Of a stretch of 64,000 nt of DNA, positions 30,941 through 41,450 are shown piece after piece (positions within the stretch are counted from its first letter, which is position 1; every line of letters starts with the position of its first letter). Below the pieces are notes generated by a model that was not told the origin of the DNA, did no database searches, and saw only the letters and a program-made list of their open reading frames with translations. Source of the stretch: Gammaproteobacteria bacterium (GTDB lineage: Bacteria > Pseudomonadota > Gammaproteobacteria > SZUA-140). The stretch covers positions 1 through 64,000 of the forward strand of contig JADLCS010000014.1 of NCBI GenBank assembly GCA_020847075.1. The letters run 5' to 3'. A program made the position numbers and the translations under genes.

Positions 30941-31636
30941 GTGCATCCACTGATACGCGTCGTCTGCTTTCTGGTCTTCTCCGCCTGTCTCGCCTTCGGT
31001 CGCGGGGCGGATCTCCTGTGCGGCGCCCTGCTGCTCGCCGCCGCTTACCTGATGACGTCTCCCCGTCTGCTGCTGTCCGCCGCGCGCATGGTCTCGCGGA
31101 TGCGCTGGTTCCTGTTGTCGCTGCTGATCGTGTATGGATGGTTCACCCCGGGGCCGCCGCTGTTCGGCGACGAGGGCGCGCGCTTCGCGGCCCTGTGGCC
31201 GAGCCGCGAGGGGCTGGAGGAGGGGGTACTGCGCGCGGCGCTGCTGGCGGCGATCGTCGCCGGGGCGAATCTGCTGCTGCGGACCACCTCGCGCGAGCAG
31301 ATGCTGCTCGCGGTCTACGGGCTGGCGCGCCCGCTCGCCCTGTTCGGCGTGTCGCGGGAGCGGGTAGCCGTTCGCATGGTGCTGGTCATCGAGGCGCTGG
31401 ACCCGGTACGGCGCATTGTGACGGAGCGGATGGCCGCCGCGCCGGGCGGGCGGCCGGATCTGCGTTCGGCCGGCCGTTTCGCCTCCGGCCTGATGCAGCA
31501 CGTGGTGCGCGAGTCCGAGACGGTCGCCTGCGGCAGCGTCCAACTGTCCGGCGCGGGGGCCCCGCCGCCCGCGCAGTGGGTCTATCCCGTATTGCTGTGG
31601 GGCCTGTTCTACGCCGTCGCGCGGATGGGGGGCTGA
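30941..31636 (+). CDS. CbiQ-like (ECF transporter T-component-like) membrane protein
   Basis: The 231-residue protein has several hydrophobic segments, at about 5-20, 25-40, 52-66, 92-110, 122-135 and a C-terminal one near 212-227. The overall layout is like CbiQ/EcfT transmembrane subunits, including a charged cytoplasmic region after the middle helices (LARPLALFGVSRERVAVRM). The start is GTG at 30941. No ATPase or substrate-binding S-component gene is adjacent, so function is uncertain. It follows fimV by 106 bases and ends nine bases before the convergent glgB stop. The family assignment is a similarity judgement, not proven. Confidence 0.55.
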   Translation: MHPLIRVVCFLVFSACLAFGRGADLLCGALLLAAAYLMTSPRLLLSAARMVSRMRWFLLSLLIVYGWFTPGPPLFGDEGARFAALWPSREGLEEGVLRAALLAAIVAGANLLLRTTSREQMLLAVYGLARPLALFGVSRERVAVRMVLVIEALDPVRRIVTERMAAAPGGRPDLRSAGRFASGLMQHVVRESETVACGSVQLSGAGAPPPAQWVYPVLLWGLFYAVARMGG

Positions 31637-31645
31637 GCCGCGGTC

Positions 31646-33829
31646 TCAGCCCGGAACCGGGCTGAGGATCACGCCGGCCAGCGGCGGCAGGGTGATGACG
31701 ATGGAATACGGCCGCCCCATCCAGGGGACGGCCTCCGCGCAGAGGCCGCTGCCGTTGCCCTGATTGCTGCCGGCGTAGTGCTCGGAATCCGAGTTCAGGA
31801 TCTCGCGATAGAGCCCGGGGCGGGGAACGCCGATGCGGTAATCCTGGCGCGGCACCGGAGTGAAGTTGAGCGCCACCACCAGGGCGTCGTGTTCGCCCTG
31901 GCGCAGGTAGGTCAGCACGGATTGCGACGAATCGTGGCAGTCGATCCATTCGAAGCCGCGCCCCTCGAAGTCGAACTGATGCAGGGCCGCCGATTCGCGG
32001 TACAGCCGGTTGAGGTCGCGCACCAGCTTCTGCACGCCCTGGTGATAGGCGTAGTCGAGCACATACCAGTCGAGTTGCACGCTGTCGTCCCACTCGCGTC
32101 CCTGGCCGAACTCGCACCCCATGAACAGCAGCTTCTTGCCGGGATGGGTGTACATATAGACGTAGAGCAGGCGCAGGTTGGCGAAGCGCTGCCATTCGTC
32201 GCCGGGCATCTTGTTGAGCAGGGACTGTTTGCCGTGCACCACCTCGTCGTGCGAGAACGGCAGCACGAAATTTTCGGTGTAGGCGTACAACTGGCTGAAG
32301 GTCAGCATGTCATGCTGGTATTTGCGATACACCGGGTTCTGGCTCATGTAGGCGAGCGTGTCGTTCATCCAGCCCATGTTCCATTTCATGCTGAAACCGA
32401 GGCCGCCGAGCCAGATCGGTCGGGACACCATGGGCCAGGCGGTACTCTCCTCGGCGAGCATCAGGGTGCCGGGGTGGAGTTCGTGCGTGAGCTGATTGAG
32501 CCGGCGCAGGAAGTCGATGGCCTCGAGGTTCTCGTTGCCGCCGTGGATGTTCGGCGTCCAGTCGCCGGGCTCGCGCGAGTAGTCGAGGTACAGCATCGAG
32601 GCCACGGCGTCGACGCGCAGGCCGTCGATGTGGAATTCCTCCAGCCAGTACAGCGCGCTCGAGACGAGAAAATTACGCACCTCGTTGCGCCCGGAGTTGA
32701 AGATCAGCGTGCCCCAGTCGCGATGCTCGCCGCGGCGCGGGTCCTCGTGCTCGTACAGCGCGCTGCCGTCGAAGCGGGCGAGGCCGTGGGCGTCCTTGGG
32801 GAAGTGTCCCGGGGCCCAGTCCAGGATGACGCCGATGCCGTGCCGGTGGCAGTGATCGACGAAGTAGCGGAAATCCTCCGGCGTTCCGTAGCGGCTGGTG
32901 GGGGCGTAATAGCCGGTGGTCTGGTAGCCCCAGGAGGCATCGAACGGGTGCTCGGTGATGGGCAGCAGCTCGATATGGGTGAAACCCATGTCGAGCACAT
33001 AGGGCACCAGCCGGTGTGCCAGTTCGCGGTAGTCGAGGAATTCGCCATGCGCGCCGCGGCGCCAGGAGCCGAGATGCACCTCGAAGATCGAGAGCGGGGC
33101 GTGGAGCCAGTTCATGCCCCGGCGCCGTTCGATCCAGCCCTGGTCCTGCCAGGGATACGGCGCGGGGTCGGCGACGATCGAGGCGGTGTGGGGGCGGACC
33201 TCGAATTGTTGACCGTAGGGGTCGGTTTTCAGGTGGATGGCGCCGGTCTCGCGGTGGCGGATCTCGAACTTGTACAGGGTCCCGGCCGCGAGTCCGGGGA
33301 TGAACAGCTCCCAGATCCCGCTGCCGCCGCGGCTGCGCATCGGATGCCGGCGCCCGTCCCAGGCATTGAAGTCGCCGACCACGCTGATCCGTCCGGCATT
33401 GGGCGCCCAGACGGCGAACAGGGTGCCGTGGATGCCGGAAACGCTGTGCGGATGGGCGCCCAGAAAGCGGTAGGCGTGCTGATGATTGCCTTCGCCGAAC
33501 AGATGGAGATCGAAATCGGAGAGCTGCGGGTCGAAGCAGTACGGATCGTAGGCGGTGTGCGCCGCGCCGCCACCGGTCCACGTGAGTCGATAGTGGTCGG
33601 GCACCGTCCCCGGGCGGCCGCGCCATTCGAACAGGTCGGTGTCGTGCAGGCGGGCCAAGGACAGCTCCGGTTCCGCGATGCCGACGCGGGTCGCGCCGGG
33701 GATGTACGCGCGCACCACCTCCATGTCGCCGTCCCGGTGCCGGCCGAGAAACGCGAACGGGTCATGATGCCGGGCGGACAGGATTTTCTGCACTTCGTCG
33801 GGGACGGCGGCGACCGGCTCTTTTTTCAT
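31646..33829 (-). CDS. glgB: 1,4-alpha-glucan branching enzyme
   Basis: GlgB introduces alpha-1,6 branches into glycogen. The start at 33829 (MKKEPVAAV) gives 727 residues, matching E. coli GlgB. A longer in-frame start at 33979 would add 50 residues lacking family similarity. N-terminal CBM48 modules precede the GH13 barrel. The nucleophile is Asp407 (GLRVDAVAS), the acid/base Glu460 (MLAEESTAW), and [11 protein letters not shown] lies near 518. It is divergent from glgC, so the 152-base gap between them should hold promoters for both directions. Confidence 0.96.
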   Translation of the reverse strand: MKKEPVAAVPDEVQKILSARHHDPFAFLGRHRDGDMEVVRAYIPGATRVGIAEPELSLARLHDTDLFEWRGRPGTVPDHYRLTWTGGGAAHTAYDPYCFDPQLSDFDLHLFGEGNHQHAYRFLGAHPHSVSGIHGTLFAVWAPNAGRISVVGDFNAWDGRRHPMRSRGGSGIWELFIPGLAAGTLYKFEIRHRETGAIHLKTDPYGQQFEVRPHTASIVADPAPYPWQDQGWIERRRGMNWLHAPLSIFEVHLGSWRRGAHGEFLDYRELAHRLVPYVLDMGFTHIELLPITEHPFDASWGYQTTGYYAPTSRYGTPEDFRYFVDHCHRHGIGVILDWAPGHFPKDAHGLARFDGSALYEHEDPRRGEHRDWGTLIFNSGRNEVRNFLVSSALYWLEEFHIDGLRVDAVASMLYLDYSREPGDWTPNIHGGNENLEAIDFLRRLNQLTHELHPGTLMLAEESTAWPMVSRPIWLGGLGFSMKWNMGWMNDTLAYMSQNPVYRKYQHDMLTFSQLYAYTENFVLPFSHDEVVHGKQSLLNKMPGDEWQRFANLRLLYVYMYTHPGKKLLFMGCEFGQGREWDDSVQLDWYVLDYAYHQGVQKLVRDLNRLYRESAALHQFDFEGRGFEWIDCHDSSQSVLTYLRQGEHDALVVALNFTPVPRQDYRIGVPRPGLYREILNSDSEHYAGSNQGNGSGLCAEAVPWMGRPYSIVITLPPLAGVILSPVPG

Positions 33830-33981
33830 CTGACGTTTTTGTGCTGGAATGTGGGCGTGAGCAAGGTCGTCCTCCGCGCGTTTTAGACTCGCCTGGATCG
33901 GGGCATTGATGATAGCATAAGCGCAGTTCGCGGGCTCGCGCGGAAGGTTCCCCGCGAGGATCGTCAAAGAAAAAGACAACG

Positions 33982-35262
33982 ATGAAACGCATGGATAAAC
34001 ACGGACAGATCACCCGCTTCGTCAGCCGGCTCACCCGCGACACCATCGCCCTCATCCTGGCGGGCGGGCGCGGTTCCCGCCTGAAGCATCTGACCCAGTG
34101 GCGCGCGAAGCCCGCGGTGCCGTTCGGAGGCAAGTTCAGGATCATCGACTTTCCCCTGTCGAACTGCGTGAATTCCGATATCCGGCGCATCGCGGTGCTG
34201 ACCCAGTACAAGTCGCATTCGCTGATACGGCACATCCAGCAGGGATGGAATTTCCTGCGCGGCGAGCTCGGCGAGTTCATCGAGGTGGTGCCGGCGCAGC
34301 AGCGGATCGCGACCTCGTGGTACACCGGCACCGCCGATGCGGTGTTCCAGAATCTCGACATCATCCGGAACTACGACGTCTCCTATGTGCTGATCCTCGC
34401 CGGTGATCATATCTACAAGATGGACTACGGCCCGATGCTGGCGGCGCACGTCGAGTCGAAGGCCGACATGACCATCGCCTGCATCGAGACCCCGATCGAG
34501 CGCGCGCGCGCCTTCGGCGTGATGTCCGTCGACGAGAACTGGATGGTGACGGATTTCCAGGAGAAGCCCGCGTCGCCGCAGCCGCTGCCCGGCAACGAGG
34601 ACGTCGCGCTGGTCTCGATGGGGATCTACGTCTTCAATACCCTGTTCCTGTTCGAGCAGTTGGTGAAGGACGCCGACATCTCTTCGTCGAGCCATGACTT
34701 CGGCAAGGACATCATCCCGTCCGCGATCAAGAAATACCGCGTGCATGCCCACCCCTTCAAGGATCCGGTGACCGGCGATCAGGCCTACTGGCGCGACGTG
34801 GGGACCGTCGACGCGTTCTGGGAGGCCAACATGGAGCTGATCGGCGTGACGCCGGAGCTCAACATGTACGACGAGGACTGGCCGATCTGGACCTACCAGG
34901 CCCAGCTCCCGCCGGCCAAGTTCATCTTCGACGACGAGGGCCGGCGCGGGATGGCCGTCGATTCCATGGTGTCGGGGGGCTGTATCGTCTCCGGCGCCCA
35001 GGTGCGGCACTCCCTGCTGTTTTCCAACGTGCGGGTGGATTCGTACAGCGTCATCCAGGACTGCGTCGTGCTGCCGGACGTGGAGATCGGCGAGGGCTGC
35101 CGCCTGTGCAAGGTCGTGGTCGACAAAGGGTGCCGCATCCCGCCCGGGACGGTCATCGGCGAGGATCCGGCCCAGGATCTCAAGCGGTTCTATGTCAGCG
35201 AGAAGGGCGTGGTGGTGGTGACGCCGGAGATGCTGGGGCAGGATTATCACCGTGCCCACTAA
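33982..35262 (+). CDS. glgC: Glucose-1-phosphate adenylyltransferase
   Basis: GlgC makes ADP-glucose from glucose 1-phosphate and ATP, the committed step of bacterial glycogen synthesis, usually under allosteric control. The 426-residue protein has the nucleotide loop [13 protein letters not shown] at about 22-34, [15 protein letters not shown], the [10 protein letters not shown] block near 116, and a C-terminal left-handed beta-helix. Its stop overlaps the GTG start of the GH57 gene by 11 bases, so translation is probably coupled. No glgA lies in the window. Confidence 0.96.
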   Translation: MKRMDKHGQITRFVSRLTRDTIALILAGGRGSRLKHLTQWRAKPAVPFGGKFRIIDFPLSNCVNSDIRRIAVLTQYKSHSLIRHIQQGWNFLRGELGEFIEVVPAQQRIATSWYTGTADAVFQNLDIIRNYDVSYVLILAGDHIYKMDYGPMLAAHVESKADMTIACIETPIERARAFGVMSVDENWMVTDFQEKPASPQPLPGNEDVALVSMGIYVFNTLFLFEQLVKDADISSSSHDFGKDIIPSAIKKYRVHAHPFKDPVTGDQAYWRDVGTVDAFWEANMELIGVTPELNMYDEDWPIWTYQAQLPPAKFIFDDEGRRGMAVDSMVSGGCIVSGAQVRHSLLFSNVRVDSYSVIQDCVVLPDVEIGEGCRLCKVVVDKGCRIPPGTVIGEDPAQDLKRFYVSEKGVVVVTPEMLGQDYHRAH

Positions 35263-36967
35263 AGGCGGCCGGCTGAAGGTGGTGCTGTGCTGGCACATGC
35301 ACCAACCCGAGTATCGGGATTATTCCAGCGGCGAGTACCGCCTGCCGTGGACCTATCTCCACGCGATCAAGGACTACACCGACATGGCCGCCATCCTGGA
35401 GCAGATCCCGGGCGCCAGGGCGGTGATCAACTTCGTGCCGATCCTGCTGGATCAGTTGGAGGATTACTCCGCGCAGTTGCGGGCCTATCTTTCCGAGCGC
35501 CGGCCCTTGTGCGATCCGCTGCTGGCCGCGCTGGTGAGCGAGACCTTCCCGCCCGAGGCCGAATGGCGTGCCCCGCTGGTGCGCGCCTGCCTGCGCGCCA
35601 ACGAACAGCGGTTGATCAATCGTTTCCCGATGTTCCGGCGTCTGGTCGATCTCGCGGTGTCGATGAAAGACGATACCGACAACCTGAGCTATCTGGGCGA
35701 TCAGTATCTGGCGGACATGCTGACCTGGTATCACCTGGCGTGGATGGGGGAGACCGTCAGGAGGAGCGACCCCCGCGTCCAGCGCCTGATCGAGAAGGCG
35801 CGCTTCTTCTCGCTGGAAGATCGCCGGCAACTGCTCGAGGTGATCCATGGCCTGATCGACGCCGTCATTCCGCGTTATCGCCGTCTGGCCGAGAACGGGC
35901 AGGCGGAGTTGTCCATGACCCCCTATGCCCATCCGATGGTACCGCTGCTGCTCGATTTCGCCAGCGCCCGCGAGGCAGTGCCCGAGATGCCGCTGCCGGC
36001 GACGGAAGGGTACCCCGGCGGGCCGGAGCGCGCGCGCTGGCACGTGCGGGAAGGCATCGCGGCGTTCGAGCGCCATTTCGGGTTCGTTCCGCAGGGTTGC
36101 TGGCCGGCCGAGGGCGGGCTCAGCACGGAGACGGTGCGGCTGCTGGGCGAATACGGTTTCAAATGGACGGCGACGGGCGAAAGCGTGCTGCGCAACAGCC
36201 TGGCGCGCGATGCCGCCGCCCAGGGGCCGGGCGCCGGCAGGAGCCTGCACTGTGTCTATCGTATCGACGCGGCCGAGCCCGCCTGTTTCTTCCGCGACGA
36301 CGGCCTGTCCGATCTGATCGGCTTCACCTATCATGACTGGCACGCCGACGACGCCGTCGCCAACATGATCCACAACCTGGAGAATATCGCCAAGGAGTGC
36401 AAGGGCAGCCCCGATCACGTGGTGTCGATCGTCCTCGACGGTGAAAATGCGTGGGAGGCCTATCCCGACAACGGATATCATTTCCTCACCGCGCTCTACC
36501 GGCGCCTGGTCGAGCATCCGGCCCTGGAGTTGACCACGTTCTCCGACAGTCTCGCCGGCGGCATCGAGCGCTGCCGGCTGCCGTCGCTGGTCGCCGGCAG
36601 CTGGGTGTACGGGACCTTCTCCACCTGGATGGGCAGTCCCGACAAGAACCGCGGCTGGGAGCTGCTGTGCGAGGTCAAGCGCACGTGCGACTCCGTCCTC
36701 GCCAGCGGGGCGCTCCCGGAGGAGCAGCGCCAGCGCATCCTCCGGCAACTGGCGGTCTGCGAGGGTTCGGACTGGTGCTGGTGGTTCGGCGACTACAATC
36801 CTTCCGACTCGGTCGGGGACTTCGAGCGGCTCTACCGCCTGCACCTCAGCAATCTCTACCGTCTGCTCGGCGCGCAACCGCCCGAGACCCTGGCGCGCAG
36901 TATCAGCGCGGGCGGCGGCCAGCCTCAGCTTGGGGGCGTGATGCGGCGCGGATCAGAAGCCCGCTGA
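35252..36967 (+). CDS. GH57 family alpha-glucan-acting glycoside hydrolase
   Basis: This 571-residue protein belongs to glycoside hydrolase family 57 (alpha-amylase, amylopullulanase or glucanotransferase type). Features are the N-terminal [12 protein letters not shown], the nucleophile region [10 protein letters not shown] with Glu287, and [10 protein letters not shown] with Asp396 as likely acid/base. It starts with GTG at 35252, inside the end of glgC, and malQ starts one base after its stop. The three genes look like one operon, pointing to a role in intracellular glycogen or maltodextrin turnover. No signal peptide is present. Exact activity (hydrolysis, debranching or transfer) is not readable from sequence. 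Confidence 0.9.
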   Translation: MPTKGGRLKVVLCWHMHQPEYRDYSSGEYRLPWTYLHAIKDYTDMAAILEQIPGARAVINFVPILLDQLEDYSAQLRAYLSERRPLCDPLLAALVSETFPPEAEWRAPLVRACLRANEQRLINRFPMFRRLVDLAVSMKDDTDNLSYLGDQYLADMLTWYHLAWMGETVRRSDPRVQRLIEKARFFSLEDRRQLLEVIHGLIDAVIPRYRRLAENGQAELSMTPYAHPMVPLLLDFASAREAVPEMPLPATEGYPGGPERARWHVREGIAAFERHFGFVPQGCWPAEGGLSTETVRLLGEYGFKWTATGESVLRNSLARDAAAQGPGAGRSLHCVYRIDAAEPACFFRDDGLSDLIGFTYHDWHADDAVANMIHNLENIAKECKGSPDHVVSIVLDGENAWEAYPDNGYHFLTALYRRLVEHPALELTTFSDSLAGGIERCRLPSLVAGSWVYGTFSTWMGSPDKNRGWELLCEVKRTCDSVLASGALPEEQRQRILRQLAVCEGSDWCWWFGDYNPSDSVGDFERLYRLHLSNLYRLLGAQPPETLARSISAGGGQPQLGGVMRRGSEAR

Positions 36968-36968
36968 A

Positions 36969-38468
36969 GTGGCGCCGGCGACCGCACAAGCGCTCACCCT
37001 ACGCCGATCAGGTATCCTGTTGCATCCGACCTCGCTGCCGGGGCCGCACGGCGGCGGCAGCTTTGGCGACGACGCCTATCGGTTCCTGGATTTCCTCTCC
37101 GCCGCCGGCCAGACCCTGTGGCAGATGCTGCCGCTCGGCCCCACGCACGCCAACGGTTCCCCCTATCAATGTCTGTCCGTGCACGCGGGCGATCCCCGGC
37201 TGATCTCGTTCGACCGGCTGGCGCGGTGGGGTTGGCTGGAGCCCGAGGCCGTCGCCCGGAGGGAGGCCGCCGGCGATGAGGCGGGGCGTGAGGCGCTGCT
37301 GGATCTGGCGCGCGCGGGCCTGCTCGAGCGGGCGCCGCCGGCGGACCGGGCCGCCTGTGACGATTTCATGTCGGCGCAGCGGGACTGGCTGCCCGACTAC
37401 GCCTTGTTCCGGGCCTTGCGGACGCAGTACGAGGGCGCCGACTGGTCGCGCTGGCCCGGCGCGCTGCGCGACCGTGACCCCGCCGCGCTGGAGAAGGCGC
37501 GGCGCAAGCATCGCGCGGCCATCGACCGCGTCTGCTTCGAGCAGTTTGTGTTCTATCGCCAGTGGGGCGAGGTGCGGGCCGAGGCGAATCGGCGCGGCAT
37601 CCTGATCCTGGGCGACATGCCGATCTTCGTCGCCCACGACAGCGTCGACGTGTGGGTGAACCAGTCCCTGTTCGAGCTGGACGACAAGGGCTGCCCCACG
37701 GTGGTGGCCGGCGTGCCCCCGGATTATTTTTCCGCCACGGGTCAGCGCTGGGGCAATCCCCACTACCGCTGGACGCGGATGGAGGAGGACGGTTTCGCCT
37801 GGTGGATGCAGCGCATCGAACGTCAGATGAAGATGTTCGATCTGGTCCGCATCGATCATTTCCGCGGTTTCGATGCCTACTGGGAGATCCCGGCGGATCA
37901 GCCCACCGCGATGGGCGGGCGCTGGGTCGAGGGACCCGGGGGACGGTTCTTCGAGGCGGTGCTGCGCCGCTTCGGGACGCTGCCGTTCGTGGCCGAGGAC
38001 CTCGGCCTGATCACGCCGCCGGTGCATGCGCTGCGCGAGCGGTTCCACCTGCCCGGCATGCGCATACTGCAGTTCGCCTTCGAGGGCGGGAGCGACAACC
38101 CCTATCTGCCGCACAACCATGTGAGAGACGCCGTGGTCTACACGGGTACGCACGACAATGACACGACGCTGGGCTGGTTCGGCGGCCTCGACGGGCCGGC
38201 ACAGGGGAGGGTGCTGGACTATCTCGGGCAGCCGCGGGAACCCATGCCGTGGCCGCTGATCCGCGCGGCGCTGGCCTCGGTGGCCAATACCGCGGTGATC
38301 CCGCTGCAGGACGCGCTCGCCCTGGGGGGCGAGCACCGCATGAACACGCCCGGGACCACGCAGGACAACTGGCGCTGGCGCTTCGCCTGGGAGCAGGTGG
38401 CGCCGGATCTCGCCGCCCGCCTGCGTCACCTGAGCGGGCTCTACGGGCGCATCCCTTCCGGCGGCTGA
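36969..38468 (+). CDS. malQ: 4-alpha-glucanotransferase (amylomaltase)
   Basis: MalQ disproportionates maltodextrins. The 499-residue GH77 protein is of the shorter type, without the long N-terminal extension of E. coli MalQ. It has ILLHPTSLPGPHGGGSFGDDA near the N terminus, the nucleophile Asp296 in RIDHFRGFD, Glu343 in VAEDLGLI, and YTGTHDNDTTLGW near 391. The start is GTG, one base after the GH57 stop, so it is cotranscribed with glgC and the GH57 gene. It is convergent with glgP, with 28 bases between stops. Confidence 0.95.
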   Translation: MAPATAQALTLRRSGILLHPTSLPGPHGGGSFGDDAYRFLDFLSAAGQTLWQMLPLGPTHANGSPYQCLSVHAGDPRLISFDRLARWGWLEPEAVARREAAGDEAGREALLDLARAGLLERAPPADRAACDDFMSAQRDWLPDYALFRALRTQYEGADWSRWPGALRDRDPAALEKARRKHRAAIDRVCFEQFVFYRQWGEVRAEANRRGILILGDMPIFVAHDSVDVWVNQSLFELDDKGCPTVVAGVPPDYFSATGQRWGNPHYRWTRMEEDGFAWWMQRIERQMKMFDLVRIDHFRGFDAYWEIPADQPTAMGGRWVEGPGGRFFEAVLRRFGTLPFVAEDLGLITPPVHALRERFHLPGMRILQFAFEGGSDNPYLPHNHVRDAVVYTGTHDNDTTLGWFGGLDGPAQGRVLDYLGQPREPMPWPLIRAALASVANTAVIPLQDALALGGEHRMNTPGTTQDNWRWRFAWEQVAPDLAARLRHLSGLYGRIPSGG

Positions 38469-38496
38469 GGCCGCGGTCCGGTCGCGCGGCCGCCCG

Positions 38497-41058
38497 TCAC
38501 AGCCAGAGCATGAAGCCGGCCTCGAAGCGGCGGCTCAGCAGCTTGTGATAGGGATACATGCGGATCTTGTAGTGCTGCAGCCCGGGTAATGGCGGATGCA
38601 GCTCGAGCGTGAAGATCGTCTCGCCGTGCTCGCCCTGGCCGTCGGCGTGAAAGCGGTGGACGCTGTGATTGTTGAAGCCGCCCGGCTCGGGTTCGGTGCC
38701 GACCAGGCATTCGAGATAGACGTCTTCCACCTTGAGCCCGTTGAGGCGCGCCGCGATCTGGATCTTCAGCTCTTCGCTCGCCAGCAGGGTATTGCGTCCG
38801 TCGTCCACGCGGCGGATCGATACGCCGGACCAGGCCTTCGCGACCGTCTGTTTCCACTCGGCGAGCCGGCGCGCCGGTTCGCCGCCGTTCTCGCCCAGCA
38901 GCGCGCGCTGGCGGATGGCGCGGCCGTAGAGCTTCTCCGCGTAGTCCATCACCATGCGCTGGGCGTTGAAGCGCGGCATCAGCGATTTCATCGAGGCCTT
39001 GGCCATTTTCACCCAGGAATGCGAGTATCCCTGGGTCCGGCGGCTGTAGTACAGGGGGACCACCTGAGTCTCGAGCAGATCGAACAGTTCGTTGGTCTCC
39101 TCCCGGTTGCGGAAGCCCTCGTCGAAATGCTGCCCGTGCGGCGTGATCGCCCAGCCGTTCTCGCCGTCGTAGCCTTCGCCCCACCAGCCGTCGAGCACGC
39201 TGAGGTTGATGACGCCGTTGAGGCCGGCCTTTTCGCCCGAGGTGCCGCTGGCCTCCATGGGATAGGCGGGATTGTTGAGCCAGACATCGACGCCGGTGAC
39301 GAGCTTGCGCGCGAGCGCGAGGTCGTAGCCTTCGACGAGCAGGATGCGTCCCTCGAATTCGGGCCGGTGCGAGAATTCATGGATGACCTGCAGCAGGCGC
39401 TGGCCCGGGATGTCGAGCGGGTGCGCCTTGCCGGCGAAGATGAACACGATCGGACGCTCGGGGTCGTTGACCAGGCGCGCGAGACGCTCCGGATCGGAAA
39501 ACAGCAGGGTGGCGCGCTTGTAGGTGGCGAAGCGGCGCGCGAAACCGACCGTCAGGATGTCCGTTTCGGGCATCGTGAGGTAGCGCGTCAGGCGCTCGAC
39601 CTGGGTCGGGCTGGTGCCGTTGCGCCGCTGCTGATTGCAGACCCGCCGGTAGATGTCCTCGTAGAGCTTGGATTTCAGCGTCTGGCGGATGCTCCAGAAG
39701 CTGTGGTCGGGGATATCGTCGACCACCGACCAGTATTCCTCGTTGAGCAGCTCGTTGCGCCAGCCCGGGCCAAGATGCATATCGAACAGATTGACCCATT
39801 CCTGCGCCAGGAAGGTCGGTACGTGCACCCCGTTGGTCACATAGCCGATGGGGTTTTCCGCCGGCGGGATCTGCGGCCAGATGTAGCCTTCCATCTGTGA
39901 CGCGACGTCGCCGTGGATGCGGCTGACGCCGTTCTGGAAGCGCGAGCCGCGCAGCGCGAGCGCGGTCATGTTGAAACCCTTGTCGTTGGTGGGGTAGGCG
40001 CCCAGGGCGAGGAACTTCTCCTTGCCGATGCGCGTGTCGCGGATGTAGCGATCGAAGTACGACAGGATCAGGTCGTGATGGAAGATGTCGTGGCCGGCGG
40101 GCACCGGGGTATGGGTGGTGAACACGGTGCCGGCGGCGACCAGCTCCAGGGCGGCCTCGAAGCTCAGGCCCTGCTGCATGCGATCCTGGCAGCGCTCCAG
40201 GATCTGGAACGCCGCGTGACCTTCGTTGATGTGCCAGACGGTGGGTGCGAGGCCCACCGCGCGCAGCGCGCGCACGCCGCCGATGCCGAGCACGATCTCC
40301 TGCTGGATGCGCGTGTTGATATCGCCGCCGTAGAGCTGATAGGTGATGCGGCGGTCGTGCTCGTTGTTCTCCGGCAGATCGCTGTCGAGGAGATACAGCG
40401 TGATGTGGCCCGCCTTGGCGCGCCATACCTTGAGCGCGACGCTGCGGCCGGGCATTTCCACCCGCACGGGCACGTCCTGGCCGTGGGCGTCGCGCGCCGG
40501 GGTGATGGGCAGCACCTCCGGGCTGGTATTGAAATAGTGCGCGACCTGGTTGCCGTTGCCGTCGATGGTCTGGTGGAAATAGCCTTCCCGGTACAGCAGG
40601 CCCACCGCGACGAAGGGGATGCCGAGGTCGCTCGCCGCCTTGCAGTGGTCTCCCGCCAGGATGCCGAGCCCGCCGGAATAGATCGGAAAGCTCTCGTGCA
40701 GGCCGAATTCGGCGCAGAAATAGGCGACCAGGTCGGAATCCGGATCGAAGATATTGAGCCCGCGCCGGTTCGCGTGGCGGTGCTTGAGATAAGAATCATA
40801 GGCCGCGAGGATGCGGTCGTAGTCCTGCAGATAGACGGTGTCGGCCGCGGCGGTCTCCAGCACGTGCTGCGAGATGCGGCGCAGGAATACCTTGGGGTTA
40901 TGGCCGCAGCGCTCCCACAGATCGGGGTCGAGGCGGACGAACAGGCCGCGGACCTGGCTGTCCCAACTGTAGAGCAGATCGTTCGCGAGTTCGTCGAGCC
41001 TGCCGAGACGTCCCGGGATCACCGGGCGGACTTCGAGGGAAAAGCGCGTGCCTGTCAT
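38497..41058 (-). CDS. glgP: Alpha-glucan (glycogen) phosphorylase
   Basis: GlgP releases glucose 1-phosphate from alpha-1,4-glucans. The 853-residue protein is of the GT35 'alpha-glucan phosphorylase' type with an N-terminal DUF3417-like region (PGRLGRLDELANDLLYSWD), not the E. coli GlgP/MalP type. The PLP-lysine motif is EASGTSGEKAGLNG with Lys610. The usual Met before the lysine is Glu here, as in this subfamily. The start has a GGAAGGTAAG ribosome site. tRNA-Leu lies 220 bases upstream on the same strand. It converges on malQ, closing the alpha-glucan cluster. Confidence 0.93.
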   Translation of the reverse strand: MTGTRFSLEVRPVIPGRLGRLDELANDLLYSWDSQVRGLFVRLDPDLWERCGHNPKVFLRRISQHVLETAAADTVYLQDYDRILAAYDSYLKHRHANRRGLNIFDPDSDLVAYFCAEFGLHESFPIYSGGLGILAGDHCKAASDLGIPFVAVGLLYREGYFHQTIDGNGNQVAHYFNTSPEVLPITPARDAHGQDVPVRVEMPGRSVALKVWRAKAGHITLYLLDSDLPENNEHDRRITYQLYGGDINTRIQQEIVLGIGGVRALRAVGLAPTVWHINEGHAAFQILERCQDRMQQGLSFEAALELVAAGTVFTTHTPVPAGHDIFHHDLILSYFDRYIRDTRIGKEKFLALGAYPTNDKGFNMTALALRGSRFQNGVSRIHGDVASQMEGYIWPQIPPAENPIGYVTNGVHVPTFLAQEWVNLFDMHLGPGWRNELLNEEYWSVVDDIPDHSFWSIRQTLKSKLYEDIYRRVCNQQRRNGTSPTQVERLTRYLTMPETDILTVGFARRFATYKRATLLFSDPERLARLVNDPERPIVFIFAGKAHPLDIPGQRLLQVIHEFSHRPEFEGRILLVEGYDLALARKLVTGVDVWLNNPAYPMEASGTSGEKAGLNGVINLSVLDGWWGEGYDGENGWAITPHGQHFDEGFRNREETNELFDLLETQVVPLYYSRRTQGYSHSWVKMAKASMKSLMPRFNAQRMVMDYAEKLYGRAIRQRALLGENGGEPARRLAEWKQTVAKAWSGVSIRRVDDGRNTLLASEELKIQIAARLNGLKVEDVYLECLVGTEPEPGGFNNHSVHRFHADGQGEHGETIFTLELHPPLPGLQHYKIRMYPYHKLLSRRFEAGFMLWL

Positions 41059-41278
41059 TGCCTGTCTTACCTTCCGATGGTTGGATCGATGGATGGGAGG
41101 ATGCCGTCACCGGGGGGCGAAAACATCGTCGATGCCACTGTTATCGGGCAGTGGGCCCGATTCCTGAGCCCGGGGGGATACAGGGCGGCGATGGCCCCGC
41201 GGCGGGGCCGCGGAACGGGATGGAGCGGCAGTTGTGGTATAGTCTCTCGGCATTTTTCGCCGGATGTATCAGTGCGTG

Positions 41279-41365
41279 TGGTGCCGGGAGAGAGACTCGA
41301 ACTCTCACGGTCGTGAAACCACCGGATTTTGAGTCCGGCGCGTCTACCTGTTCCGCCACCCCGGC
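41279..41365 (-). tRNA. tRNA-Leu (anticodon CAA)
   Basis: An 87-base tRNA with a long variable arm, typical of leucine tRNAs, and an encoded CCA end (41279-41281). The acceptor stem pairs GCCGGGG with TCCCGGC. The anticodon stem CCGGA/TCCGG encloses the loop CTCAAAA, giving anticodon CAA at 41329-41331, which reads UUG. The T loop GTTCGAGTC is present. Confidence 0.97.
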
Positions 41366-41377
41366 GCGCAGCGTGAG

Positions 41378-41407
41378 AGTATACAAGCCCCCGTATGGCC
41401 ATGACAA
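41378..41407 (-). promoter_or_regulatory. Promoter of tRNA-Leu(CAA)
   Basis: On the minus strand TTGTCA (41402-41407) and TATACT (41378-41383) are 18 bases apart, each five of six to consensus. They lie 12 bases before the mature 5' end. The segment after the -10 is GC-rich, as in stringently controlled stable-RNA promoters. Confidence 0.75.
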
Positions 41408-41450
41408 CAACACGCCCCGCGGCGGGTTCCCGCCCGCGCGCACCAATGTG

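Noticed and set aside
41279-41365. tRNA-Leu as an integration site for a mobile element
   Set aside because: No integrase, direct repeat of the tRNA end or foreign genes lie next to it.
41058-41450. Coding extension of queA through the tRNA region
   Set aside because: The frame is open but runs antisense through tRNA-Leu and has no similarity to QueA. The start at 41451 matches the family N terminus.
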